In this document: one piece after another, positions 11,625-23,300 of the stretch
How positions within the stretch are numbered: position 1 is the first letter of the stretch
Layout of the letters: each line of letters starts with the position of its first letter
DNA from: Maea johnstoni
Lineage: Eukaryota > Annelida > Polychaeta > Spionida > Magelonidae
Assembly (NCBI GenBank): GCA_963942565.1
Contig: OZ012693.1
Coordinates: 10,474,851-10,538,850 of the forward strand
Direction: 5' to 3'
DNA length: 64,000 nt
The notes under the pieces: model-generated
Databases searched by the model: none
Told to the model about the DNA's origin: nothing
Seen by the model: only the letters and a program-made list of their open reading frames with translations
Program-made: the position numbers and the translations under genes

Positions 11625-12065
11625 TATGATAGGTGAACAGGTATATCTGTTTTAGATTCCTGATGAAATTTGCATGTTATTTACATGATGCAATTAATCT
11701 CGATCCCCTCATAATGGCTGTCTGAGACTTTCTGACCACTTCGCATGATTAGTAAGTATTACTAGTTAATCCATTTTGACGATCATCTTGACGATAGGTG
11801 AACAGGTATGTTTGTTTCAGATTCCTGATGAAATTCACATGTTATTTACATGATGGAATATCTCGATACCCTCCTACTGCCTGTCAGAGACTTTCTGACC
11901 ACTTCCACTGACTGCACTACTCCCTGCTATACCTGTGAACAAATATATTTATTTCAGATTCCTAATGAAATTCACACAATATTTACATGATGTAATGCCT
12001 CGATCTCTCCTACTGGCTGTCTGAGACTTTCTGACCACTTCCACCAACTGCTTTGCTCTGTACTG
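11625..12065. repeat. Three-copy tandem repeat, unit about 130-170 bp
   Basis: Three copies share GATTCCTGATGAAATTCACA, TTATTTACATGATG-AAT, TCTCGAT and TGTCTGAGACTTTCTGACCA. Copies start near 11635, 11805 and 11935. It is followed by a short CA/TG-rich stretch at 12080-12105. Confidence 0.8.
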
Positions 12066-12336
12066 TACCTGTGTGCATCTCTGTGTGTGTGTGTGCGTGC
12101 GTAGGTACGCGAGTGCTTGTAGTTTCTGCTCATGCCCAGTGTGTCCCAGCCTGGTAGCGCATGTTGTGGTGATCCAACCACACTGCCGACGCCGTGGCAT
12201 GCCAACAACTGAAACATACAAAGCACACACACCGAAATATACACAACAAGTCAAAGGAGATTAGCTCAGCAAATATGCAGTGCCCCTGGTGATATAACAA
12301 TGACGCGGACATGGTTCACCTGTACTCCTAACCAGC

Positions 12337-12554
12337 TTAACCCTTATGCTGCTGGTGCCTAACTTGAATTTGGCGAATACAAAATGATGCAAAAAACCTA
12401 AAAAATGACTGAAACCCTGGCACATGGGTACTCATCTGAGAGTACTCAGCAAAAGCTTTCCAATGAATACCAAGATGATAGGGTTTAGATGTTTTTCAAA
12501 ATCTGTGCGTCCTTGTGCTTTGGGCAAAAGTAGTATCAGCATTGGCAGGGTTAA
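12337..12554 (+). mobile_element. Family B MITE
   Basis: TTAACCCTTATGCTGCTGGT to GCATTGGCAGGGTTAA, in the same orientation as the 9888 copy. A family A MITE begins six bases further on. Confidence 0.85.
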
Positions 12555-12559
12555 CCAGC

Positions 12560-12786
12560 TTAACCCATTCATGCATGATGTGGACCAAAACCTACGGATT
12601 ATTTTGTCGGTAGCATTCTCACAAAAGTTTCCTTATGAAAATATTTGAAGAGGAAATGTTAGTCAGAAGTCTATAAACAACTCTGCTTCAAATATTTTGT
12701 GAATTTGGCTTTATTCCTAGGTTATTTTTAAATGTACCAAATATTCAGATGACAATTGTCAAGATCTCCAAGCATGAATGGGTCAA
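12560..12786. mobile_element. Family A MITE
   Basis: TTAACCCATTCATGCATGAT to AAGCATGAATGGGTCAA, in the opposite orientation to the 7412 copy. The right terminus has lost its perfect TTAA. Confidence 0.75.
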
Positions 12787-14970
12787 TGGCCAGAGGGCCT
12801 TGAGTTGTACTGGATGCACAACAGACAAAGGCACCATTCAATAGCGGAACCTGATAACTTGAACACCTCCAAAGTTAAAGCACCTTCATAAATAGAATGT
12901 TTTCTAAAGCCTCGCATAAACTTTAATTTTATACTTTTTAGGTGCAAAGGAGTAAATATATTCTTAGTTTTACACTTTTTATGGATCTGTTTTTGGAGGC
13001 CACATAAACCTAAATGAGAGCCTCCTTAAGGTAAATAAATGAATGAATAAATTGATAAATAAATAAATAAATAAATTAATAGAAAATGCACATGGTCCTA
13101 AGATGCCCAACTTATACAAGTAATGCTCTTTAAATACTTTTGAATATCACTGTATCTGTAAAGGGAAAAGTTGAATGTAGTTTGTTTCCTTATTGAAAAA
13201 TGTTGTTTAGAGGCCTCATAACATCTTGGATGAAGAGAGGAATGGATATGTAGCGAGAGACCAGTTACTATATGCCCTATAGTTACATGCTAGACTCATG
13301 CCAGGAGTACCAGATAAGGCAGCAGCACGAGGTCACGTGGGAACAAGGACCAATCAGGGCTCCCGCATCGATTACATTACAGAGAAACCTTTTCTCCACC
13401 ACCAGCTGGGGGTGCCCAGAGCACCAATTTTGGCCTATTAGAGGCTGTTAGTTGACACTGGTTGAGGCTAGTATGTTCAGGTAGACCGGCTGGTTTCGAA
13501 TCCACTTGTGTTTGGTCATTTAAGATAAAATGATATATCTTTTAGGTTTTCATCTTAACACATCAAAGCCTATGTAACTTAAAGTCATTTCACCCTTAAT
13601 GGTGTACAGTCCTTGCTATAGTAGTCTAGTCAAAGAGCTTTAGTGACTTAATTACCTCATTCAAAAGCCTCCTCCTTTTCACCTTGCATATTCAAGATCA
13701 CTTAACCATGAAGATGTTTTGATCTTATCTTAAGGTCTATTAACCTTTTTACCTCCTAAACAGCTCCCTGACATCATCAAGGCTGCTGATAGTGTGCAAA
13801 ACTTCAAGACACAGGTGAAAATATTCATTTGCTATTTTGAAAGGAGTTTATTTGACTATATGGACAATAGACATGTCCACTGACTATTCTTTAGCTTTTG
13901 AACATTATAGGTGGAAAGGGCAAACATGGGATTAGGTAGTGGCACAATAGCCTTGCTACATGTTGATCTACTCTTTGAGTTCATTTTTTTCCAAGTTTAG
14001 TTCTGAATTAATCCTCAAGAGGGATGCACTTGGGCTGTCATTGGTGAGTTTCAAACTGCAACTCATGAAAGCTTTGCTGCCATCTATAGTTTGAGAAAGA
14101 CATCAAATATACTAACACCCAGTATATATAGTGGTGGGGGCATTAAATCTAACTCAGCCTGAACAGCAGGCTAGTGGCACAACAGATAAAGATGAATGCA
14201 GTAAACTGATCTTGTTTCCAGATGATTCAATTAGGATGAAAGCAATATTCAAAAATATTGCGAAATATTGTTTCTCAAAAAAAAAGACAATTTTCATTCA
14301 AATATTTCTTTGAAATCAGCTTTCATTATGATGTATTCCTCTGATTAACTGATTAGCGCACATAGCCCAAATAAGCCTGCCCCCCTTTTTCTAAAAATAG
14401 TGTAACAGAAGATAAAAGAGCAATTGTTCAACGTGTAGGATGCAAGCATTCAAGAGTAGCTGGGGTGCTGCTAATCGAAGACAGCAAATATCCCTTCTAG
14501 CAATTTTTTTCCTAACTTGGAGGAATACAGAACAATGTATTTACTTTTTGATTAAAACATTGTGTCACCCTGGATATGAATGGGTTACCATAAATTCTCA
14601 TAAAATTAGACCACCCCAGGATTTTGGGCCACTATAATTATTTTGCAAATCAATTAATGGGAAATCTGGGCAACCCTCGATCTATCGCCAGTTGCCATTT
14701 CACAAAATATGGACCTAGCTGAGAATCTTGCTGATACAAAAAATATATATTTTCAGAAATCGTGGGCCACCCTGTCCCAAATTGCTGAGAATTTAAGGTA
14801 ACTTACCTGGGCGCGCCATTACAGGGTTTATTTAACTTCTCAGTTCAACACCTGGAAAAAATACAATACCTTGACAAATTTCTTTTCAAAATCAGTAATG
14901 CAGATACAGATCAACATTTCAAATATTCCATGACCATTGCAAACCTAAACAAAGGCACTCTCTGACAATT
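12787..14970. other. Spacer without recognised genes
   Basis: Mixed AT-rich sequence with short (AAAT)n near 13050. A somewhat GC-richer stretch at 13240-13500 (CCACCACCAGCTGGGGGTGC) shows no splice-framed coding exon. A 60-codon frame at 14131 is incidental. Confidence 0.45.
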
Positions 14971-15163
14971 TTACCCCTTACGCTGCTGGGGGCTACTCTG
15001 GCCAATAAAAAATGATGCAAAAAACCTGAAAAAATGACTGAAACCCTGCCACATATGGGTACTCATGTGAGAGTATGTAGCGAGAGCTATCAAATTAATA
15101 CCAACATGACAGGGTTTAGATGGTTTTCAAAAATCTTTGCGTCCTCAGCATTTGAAGGGTTAG
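14971..15163 (+). mobile_element. Family B MITE
   Basis: CCCCTTACGCTGCTGGGGGC to TCAGCATTTGAAGGGTTA, with the family's inner blocks. The SINE at 15164 starts immediately after it. Confidence 0.8.
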
Positions 15164-15400
15164 GGCGCCTACCCTGATGGCAGAGTGGTATACGGTGTTG
15201 CCGCGGACTGCACCCTGTCTCTCCCGTATGTGAATCCCAGACTGGGCACATGAGAAAGTTGCCAGTGACTTGGGGTTATGCACTGGGTTTGGTTAGTGTT
15301 CCGGCTTCCCCCACCACTTACAACTGGCTAGTCAAGATTTAACCTAAATATGGCAGAAAAGGTGACGATAATCAAAATTCTAAATTCCTTCAACAATTTA
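15164..15400 (+). mobile_element. SINE S, tRNA-derived, near full length
   Basis: The head CCCTGATGGCAGAGTGGTAT contains a perfect Pol III A-box-like TGGCAGAGTGG at 15178-15188. A decayed B-box (GTGAATCCC) follows about 55 bases on. The middle segment GAGAAAGTTGCCAGTGACTT and GTTCCGGCTTCCCCCACCAC is shared by all copies, and the tail reads AACTGGCTAGTC...ATGGCAGAAAAGGTGA. The stretch around CCGG(T/C)TTCC(T/C)CCACC resembles the V-SINE central domain; that link is inference. Confidence 0.8.
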
Positions 15401-15444
15401 ATCAATAAACCACTCTTGCCCACAGCAGCAAAAAACTGTCGGAC

Positions 15445-15630
15445 TATGCTAGTGCTATCTCTCTAGGTAAAGAAGTCATAAGAAAAATTAAAGGAGATGC
15501 TCATCATAACTCATCTAAAATTCTCTTTCCAATATTTTGTGAATCTTTGCTCAATTCAAAATTAATTTTTAGACATTTCACATATCGAGATGACACAAAT
15601 CAAATTCTCCAGGCATGAATGTGATAATAT
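15445..15630. mobile_element. Family A MITE remnant
   Basis: Inner family A sequence (AGATGCTCATCATAACTC, CCAATATTTTGTGAATC, CTCCAGGCATGAATG) without a clear left terminus. Confidence 0.5.
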
Positions 15631-15921
15631 GAAAGGAAAACTATTTCTAAATCTATTTTTTTTTCTATATGTATATCTTTTTTAAATTTTAAATTTAAGT
15701 GTTTTTTATACTATTTGCATGGAAAATATGACATATAAGTTGCGTGGGATTACTTAAATTTTGAAATTAAGTTAATTTATGCTATATTTTTTCTAGCCAA
15801 TTGATTTGATATTTTATTATCTACATTTGCATCTGAACATATTATTCCTCTGGTAGTGAATTGGTTAACCTACAGCCTGGGCCAATAAGAGTTTATAATC
15901 CCCTTCAAGGTGAAACATCAC

Positions 15922-16270
15922 CAGGCCTCGACGTTAACTCAAACTGTTACTGGCCCAGTAGGACCAGTAACACCTAGGATCTATGGGTCCTGCAAAAGTT
16001 TTATTGGTCCTACAAATTTTTCTTTAATATAAAATAAAAAAGCATTGCATAAAATCCACAGACAACATTCATTTTTATTTACTTCATCTTCATTTATTTT
16101 GAATTTTTTTGGCAGCACATTCTTGTGGGGAAACTTGTTAACAAGAATGTCCCCAAATGTTTACGGGCCCTGTAGGACTAGTTAAGGTTTTTTTTTAACT
16201 GGCCCTAGGCCATTTTGGGAATTTTTTTACTGGCCTGGGGTCATAGGACCACTGTTAGCATCGAGCCCTG
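15922..16270. mobile_element. Family E hAT-like MITE
   Basis: CAGGCCTCGACGTTAACTCA at the left and TGTTAGCATCGAGCCCTG at the right are imperfect inverted repeats. The body carries GGACCAGTAACACCTAGGAT and AACTTGTTAACAAGAATGTC. Other copies: 19799-20136, 59001-59342 and 60987-61325. CAGG/CCTG ends suggest hAT, but no 8-bp target duplication is clear in any copy. Confidence 0.8.
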
Positions 16271-16825
16271 ATGACGTTTCAGTTCAACACCTTGGGTACA
16301 ATACCTGGTCAGTATTCCTTCCTGGAATTCTTATTTAAATCATTGATGCAGATATATCAACTTTTGACCTTTTTTTTTTACTTTTGAAGTCCCTGAATAA
16401 AACCAAACTCAAGACTTTCAAATTTTAAATAAGCATCAATGTTCTTTTGATGTATTGCTTTGTACTGAAGAGACCTGATAGTGTATTATTTACATCAGCA
16501 TCAGAACATTGCACCAGTCTAGAAATGAATGGTTTAACACCTTAACAAAATAATACCTCATGGTCAGTATTCCTTAGTGAGATTCTTGTCAAAATCATTG
16601 ATGCAAATATATAGATCAACTCTTGAAGTACCAGACCATAACCAAAAAGTCCAAAATCAAGTCTGATGCTACTAAATACCAGCCTCTAGAAGGATGTATA
16701 TTGTTCAACACAATTGTAATGATGAGATTGCATGTCAGGGAGAGGACATATCTTCAGCATAGACTTGATAGGTGTTGAAATCCAGGGGCCGGTTTCACAC
16801 AGAGGCACCCACTGAAAAAGGGCCT

Positions 16826-17006
16826 TTAACCCTTCGCATGCTGAGGCTACTTTCGTCCAAAGTACAAGGACGTAAAGATTTTTGAAAACCATCTAACCCT
16901 TGTCATGTTGGTATTCATTGGATAGCTCTTGCTGAGTACTCTCAGATGAGTACCCATGTGCCAGGGTTGCAGTCATTTTTCCAGGTTTTTTGCATCATTT
17001 TGTGAG
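16826..17006 (-). mobile_element. Family B MITE, 3' part replaced by a family A element
   Basis: On the minus strand it has the family B body; the plus reading begins TTAACCCTTCGCATGCTGAG and runs to TTTTTGCATCATTTTG. It then passes directly into family A sequence, so one end is missing. A 68-codon minus frame here is incidental. Confidence 0.75.
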
Positions 17007-17009
17007 TTC

Positions 17010-17208
17010 CTAGTATCATCTGCTTCTCTCATACTTTTGAAAATAGCTTGGGTATAAATTAAAGGTTCACAAAATATTTGAAGGGGAGTTGTTGTTTGAC
17101 TTCTGGGTTGCATTTCTCCCTCAATTATATTCCAAAACTTGCTTCTGTCAGTAAAATATTTCCAAAATCGTCAGGCCTGTTTTGGCCCCTCTGAATGTAA
17201 ATGGGTTA
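17010..17208. mobile_element. Family A MITE (A2 subtype)
   Basis: CATCTGCTTCTCTCATACTT, GTTGTTTGACTTCTG and CTGAATGTAAATGGGTTAA match the A2 element at 5350-5558. The left terminus is merged with the family B copy. Confidence 0.7.
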
Positions 17209-17557
17209 AATACAGTTATTTTCCTATTTTCACATGCTCTTAAATTTTCAAGGTGTTCATATCTAAAATTTAGATTGCCTTGTGCACTTTGATATATTAT
17301 CTAATCTCTTTCTTTGTGGGGTACTCCCTCAGGTATAAGAATACACATGCAAAAGTACCCACCTTTAGGCAAATTTGAGTTCAGGAAATTTAAGGAATTC
17401 ACAGTGCCAAGTTCAGAAAATATTCAAGGAAAGTTGGAGGTTGCATCCTAATAGATATTCATCATTCAAATTCTTTTTCAAAAAATGCTTTGGTTAGATG
17501 CTTTTTATGCTTTTTAGCAGAACATACCTGGCTTATTAACATTATCCCATCTTGAAT

Positions 17558-17759
17558 TTCCAATATTCATAATTCATTTTTCAATATTCATGCTTTTTCC
17601 AAAAAAAATCAATATTGAAAAATTATAAGTAATGAAAAAAAATATGAATATTGAAAAATGATTATGAATATGGAAAAATGATCATAAATATTGAAAATGT
17701 ATTATTGATATCAAAAAAATGAACAACGATCATTGGAAAGTGAATTATGAATATTGGAA
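17558..17759. mobile_element. AT-rich fold-back element
   Basis: TTCCAATATTCATAATTCA at 17558-17576 and its exact reverse complement at 17741-17759 bound 202 bases. Inside are further inverted runs of ATATTCAT and ATGAATATTGAAAAAT. It could form a long hairpin. No relatives were seen in the window. Confidence 0.7.
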
Positions 17760-18539
17760 TAAGGCAGTGCTTAGAGCTTGTGCACTACATGCTGCCAGCT
17801 GCACTGGAATATCCATCAGGGGATTGAAATGATTTCCATGTGTATAGTGCCTGCTAGGGAAGGAAGTTTGTGTGAACATTTCGGTGGATACAAGACTATA
17901 AACCGAATACCTTTGAATACCTCTACCTTTATTGGAAAATATTTTTCCATATTCATAAATGGGGATTAAAAACACTTCTGCTTACCAAGAAAAAAACTAT
18001 TTGAAGGATAGCTAGTGTCAGAAACAAATTTCACCCAACATTTCTTAAGGTACCACTTAACTAGCAAAGTATTTCCAGATATATCTGGTCTTGTAGGGGT
18101 ACAAGGGTTGTAAGGGTTATAACCCCTGGATTACTCTTGTTTCCCTTTGTCATTTGATGGGTGGGGTTATCTTACAACTTATTTTTCAGATTTGGAAACT
18201 ATGGCAATTGGCAGTTATCTGAAGTTCTACTAGTAGTACCCCGTCAACCCAAAGTCACTTGACCTATAACTGGAAATAGCTCTCAGAACTGACCACTGTC
18301 CTGACCCAAACACTAAACAGGAGTGGTGAGCTATTTTTTCTTGAAAAAGTCATTTTTTCAAATGTTAGAAATATTAACAAATCATTGATGACAGTGTCAG
18401 TGTGAGGCAGAAACACAACTACCATTTTAAGAGTGGACTTTGATGCAACAGTAGCCAACCCAAATCCATTTAAAGCATTTAAAGCACTTAAGGCACAACA
18501 GCCCATCAATCACTACAGTGGCAACTCAATGAATGAACT

Positions 18540-19060
18540 TTAAATGGTACATTCGACATGGTGTACCGGCTTATTCACCGGGTCAATTTTCAATTTTATG
18601 ATATCCTTAAGTTTAATGAAACAAGAGTAAAATCAAATGTCGTTGCAATCTCAATACCTTTTGGAATATAATTCATTAACAATTCGTATTGATATTATGT
18701 TAAAGTGAAGGTGTGTGGCCAAAATCAGTATAAGAAATGCACCGGTTTTTAAACGAGCACCCTCGTCATATATTTATCCCAGCTATCCCAGGGTGCTTTG
18801 CGACCAAGCGGCGACCACTCGAGTAGGGTAAGAACTACATCATTTTCTAATTTCGAATTGTTGAGAGAGTGAAAGCGAAAATTGACATGACATCTTGCAT
18901 GGTGTAATTTGAGTTCATGTATTTATCGATCATTACGTTGTAATAACTACGTATGATCGTCTTTTTAAGTTTTTCGACGAACAAAATCGGTCCATCGCCG
19001 GTAGACTGATTATCGCCCGAAACCAAATTACAACCTATATTCATATCATAACTGCGACGC
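18540..19060 (+). promoter_or_regulatory. Probable promoter and non-coding first exon of the archaemetzincin gene
   Basis: CpG is clearly denser here (GCGACCAAGCGGCGACCACT; TTCGACGAACAAAATCGG; CGCCGGTAG) than in the flanking kilobases. A good donor, GTAGG|GTAAGA, follows at 18828. The first coding exon at 20175 starts right after a 3' splice site (TATTTTCAG|ATG), so an upstream non-coding exon is required, and this is the best candidate. The exon start cannot be set. A 65-codon minus frame at 18847-19044 has no known relative. Confidence 0.35.
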
Positions 19061-19664
19061 AGGAATGATTTTAATTAATTAGCTTATCTATCACGCTTTT
19101 GGCACATGGTGTGGTTTATATCTGAGAGATCAAGGTGAGGTGGTTATCTTAAGCTTGACATCTTTCGTTGAACCTGATTGTAAGTCAAGAAATAGGTCTT
19201 TGGGATTAGGATTGTGTATTGGAATGTGAGGAATTTAATAGCATTCAACAGTTTCATCATTGCATTCCTTCACACTCCCACTGATTTGTAGGTCATTAAT
19301 CACCAGTATGTTAATGAGTTAGTCACACCCAAGAGATTTTTACAATAGGGTATACAATTTTGAAACAATTACCAATGTCTTTATGCAATTATGATCAATA
19401 ATCTCAAAGCAAACCTTAAACCTGCAATTCAAGATTTATAGGGTGCTTACACAACATTTGTACCAGCCTACCACAGTACCAGGTAGTGGGAGTAGGGAAT
19501 CTACTAGGATTACATGTTATCTGGGATTTGTTTTAGGGATTAAGGTCAAGCATAGGCCCTTATAACAGTCTGAAAATAAGCAAATTAAAGATTTATTGTG
19601 GTATTTGTTTTGTTGTCCTACTCAATTTCGTTCAATTATGGTATCCAACCGGGCTGGTCATGTG

Positions 19665-19795
19665 AGGAAGTGACTTGGGGTTAGGCTGTGGTTTGTGCTG
19701 GGTACTCCAGTTTCCTCCACCACATAAAACTGGCTAGTCATGGCTGAGCCTATATATGGCAGAAAGGTGACAAAAAAACAAATTTCAAAATTGCG
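19665..19795 (+). mobile_element. SINE S fragment
   Basis: TGTGAGGAAGTGACTTGGGG, GGGTACTCCAGTTTCCTCCA and AACTGGCTAGTCATGGC match the SINE central part and tail. The head is missing. It lies in the presumed first intron of the archaemetzincin gene. Confidence 0.75.
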
Positions 19796-19798
19796 TAG

Positions 19799-20136
19799 CA
19801 GGCCCCAATGCTAACTCACTGTTACTGACCTTGAATTATAGAATCAACTGGTTCAAAAAAAAAATACTGGATCTACAAATTTTTGTTTAATATAACAAGA
19901 AAAAAACTTCGCATAAAATCCACCGACAACATTTATTTTCATTTATGTTATCTTCATTTCTTTCAAAAACATTGTGGACATTCTTTCGGGGGAACTTGCT
20001 TAACAAAAGATGACCCCAAATGTTCACTGGCCCTGTTTGACCAGTTGAGAATGAGGTATTTTTTTGTTGGCTCGAAGCCGTTATGGGGAATTTTTATAGG
20101 CCTGGGGCCAACGGTTCACTGTTAGCGTCAAGACCT
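19799..20136. mobile_element. Family E hAT-like MITE
   Basis: CAGGCCCCAATGCTAACTCA to CACTGTTAGCGTCAAGACCTG, with the family body (CTTGCTTAACAAAAGATG, CAAATGTTCACTGGCCC). It ends 38 bases before the first archaemetzincin coding exon, in intronic sequence. Confidence 0.8.
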
Positions 20137-20174
20137 GCATAACCCTCCTACAAGCAAACTGTGTGTATTTTCAG

Positions 20175-20379
20175 ATGTCCTGTCTTCCGACTGACCAGCG
20201 TAAGCTGTGGCAGCGCATGCTGCTGGGCCCTAACCTAAAGGACTTCACCAAGCAGGAGCAGCGCCTCCTCAACCAGGCCATGCTGTGTAAGCCGGAGCTG
20301 CAGGACGACTACCCGGGGCCCAACCCAGACCTCTTCAAACCCACGCTGCCCCTCCCCACTCAGGGTCTACAGACCTACA
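20175..20379 (+). CDS. Archaemetzincin coding exon 1
   Basis: Starts at ATG directly after TATTTTCAG and encodes MSCLPTDQRKLWQRMLLGPN and a Pro-rich stretch, ending CTACA|GTAAGT in phase 1. The FTKQEQRLLNQA part aligns with the N-terminal helix of AMZ2 (..AGEQRLMNEA.. as I recall it). The upstream Met at 20163 lies across the acceptor and is not used. Confidence 0.85.
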
Positions 20380-23300
20380 GTAAGTCATAGCGCTTAGAAG
20401 ATTACTTCACCTGTCAGGGCTCAAAAAAAATTCAGGGAGCCCAACTGTATCTTCCAAAGGTTAACAACACTGTGCATAGAAACCAGTACATCTTTGAGAA
20501 CCCTGCAGAGATTAGAGGGAGCTGCAGGAGACTTCGAAGGAGCCCTGGGCTCCAGGCACCCTCTAATTTCAAGCCCTGCTTGTATGATTGAGCATTCAGT
20601 GATAAGTGTTCGCTCAAGCTGAGAAGTGATCATGAACATTCATAATTGATATTGTTAGAAATTGATCACCAAAATTTTATTTATTGAGTCCTGGGCTCCA
20701 GGCACCCCCTAATTTCAAGCCCTGCTTGTATGATTGAGCATTCAGTGGTAAGAGTTCACTCAACCTGACAAGTGATCATGAGCGTTCACGTCCATTATCA
20801 TATCTCACATGAAACCTGTATCTCTCTGTCAATATGATGAAGAATATTTAAACCAAAGCTTCAAATATACATGTCCAATATGTCACAGTTTATTTGTGGC
20901 CCATTTCCATCAGCAAAGTAACGTCTTAAATTTGCTAAAGTACTGTCTATCTGTTACACCTGATTTAGCAAAAGTGTTACTATTTTTGGAGGTTAGATAC
21001 TGTTGAAAGTAAATTTTTGTTAACACTCATCTTTTGAATCTATGAAATGAAAGACTGCAATATATGGCAGTAGTAACATATGAAAATAAAGAGATCTGGT
21101 CTTTTGTGTGATACTAAAATTCTTTCACTATGAAAATAAAAACAACAACTCAAAAAGGGCCTTGTTTTGACTTGGCTCATGGTCTTGTAAAGTCAGTCCC
21201 TTTAAATGTAAAAATATATTCTCTAAGTCTTAGATTAGATGTCAAGATGTAACTTTCCTTTGATGCAAGTTGAAAATTAGTATTCCTTGCAAAAATAACC
21301 CCTATAGCTAAAAGCCAATCCAATATCTCCATGTGACTGAATTAGGTGTCTATCTTGTTTGTTTATGGTGTGTAGTTCAAACTTAGACTGTTAGACAGTG
21401 ACACTATGACCTCTAACATGTTTGTTTTCACTATGAGATATATACACCTTATCTTTAAAGGCAATTTAAAGATATAGCACTACTGTGTAATCTCATTAGT
21501 TATTACACCTATCCATGTCTATATAGGGCATCACCAGATTGACGTGTCTATTTTGATAACATTTGGGAGAATTTTAGATGGAATATTAATCATAACACAA
21601 GCACCTACATTGAAATGAAAATTTTTGATTTCTTTCATTGAAATTGATATTGTTAGAAATCGATGACCAAAATGTTATTTTGCCTTAAAGTGTGATTTTC
21701 AAATTGATTAGATGTCCAAATGATGCCCAGTGTTTTAGCCGGGATATTTAGAATGCCTATCCAAAACAGCATTTTCAAATTTTCTGCCCATCCAGATTAG
21801 GTACTTGGCTACTTTAAATCCCAATACTAACTACATTTGATAGCCCAATGTGTCAAAAAGGGCAAATTACATTTTATCAATGTCCTCAAAGTGTTGCAAG
21901 ACCGTATAGTAAGGCTAGGACGATCAATCGGAAGCTCGATCAATCGGTTGGATAAGCAAGAAATACAACCCGCTCGAGTCATGTTTTGGAAAATCGATTA
22001 TTTCCGATTATCGCTCACATCGCTAACATCGTAAGAAACAACGCAATTTCCCCCACAAAACCCTTATTGACCGCTCACTTGACCACCTTTTCCCGCTGTT
22101 ACAGCGGCTAATAAACATTTGCCTACCTTAACTGTTGTTTTCTTGCCTATTCTCGCCGCCGCATCCATTTTACGTAGCGACTTATACTTGTATTGACAAG
22201 TCTGATTTTCAAAATGGCGCCGTCGCCGTGTCCACGCCATACATCGCTGTACTTCAGTTCGGGGATTGGTACTAGCGAATTTCAAAGGATATAGGGACAC
22301 TTATAATAATCGTTAATAATCGATTGATCAGTCGGAAACCTCGGCGATTAATCAAGCCGAAATTTCGGAACGATTCCTAGCCCTACCGTATAGACCCAAT
22401 ATTTACTTTATTTACCTCTACCTAGGTATGTGGAAGGCAGGTCTAGACCTCAGCGGGTCTAGTGTATAGACCCAGTATTTACTGTACTTTCTTCTCTACC
22501 TAGGTATGTGGAAGGCGGGTCTAGACCTCAGCTGGCAACTGAGCAAGATCAAGAAAAAGAAGAAGATCTACATCCAGCCGATTGACGCCTTTCCACCCTT
22601 CATCAACGACTTCATGCTCCAGGACGGAAAATCGTTTTGGAAGATTCTGCAGAACTTCATGACAATCTATTTCATGGGCATGGAATGTCAGGTTTCCGAA
22701 CCCTTCTCTCTCGAGGACACAGATTGGAATGTATGCAGTCGCACCCATTCCTTAACCGGCCAGCCTCAGCTGCTTGCGTCTGACATCTATAAAAATCTGA
22801 AATCAGTATTATCCCACGATGGCTACTGTAGTCTTGCCGTCACCTGGACTGATCTGTACCCGAGCGAAGAACTGAATTTTGTGCTCGGGGAAGCCTCGAT
22901 GAAGGATCAGGGCGGGGTTTTCAGTTTTGGTCGCTTCGAGCCAAAGATCTACCGCCAGGGTCTGGTGCCTCCACCTATTGAGAAATTGGATGGTGCATTA
23001 TTATGGAAATTATTAAAGGTAAGTTAGGGAACTTACGATTTATTATGTAAATTGCTGAAGATGATTTAAGTCTGTTCATGTATTGTGTGCACTTTGTTCA
23101 AAACAAGTTAGAGTACTGTCTATGTGTTTATTAACGATACTGAAGGTAAGTTACAGGACTGTGTGTGTGTAATTGATATTACTGAAGGTATGTTGAGGAC
23201 TGAAGTTGTCAGACCATACATGTACACCAGATCTAAAGGGGTTGAGATGACAGGTCAAAACATAGGAGCATGAAATCTGTGCAATCTTGATAAATATATG

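Noticed and set aside
20163-20174. Upstream Met codon for the archaemetzincin
   Set aside because: It lies across the TATTTTCAG acceptor, so it would be intronic.
22064-22300. 78-codon basic minus frame as a transposase piece
   Set aside because: Lies inside the family G MITE but has no hAT domain motif; probably chance in CpG-rich sequence.
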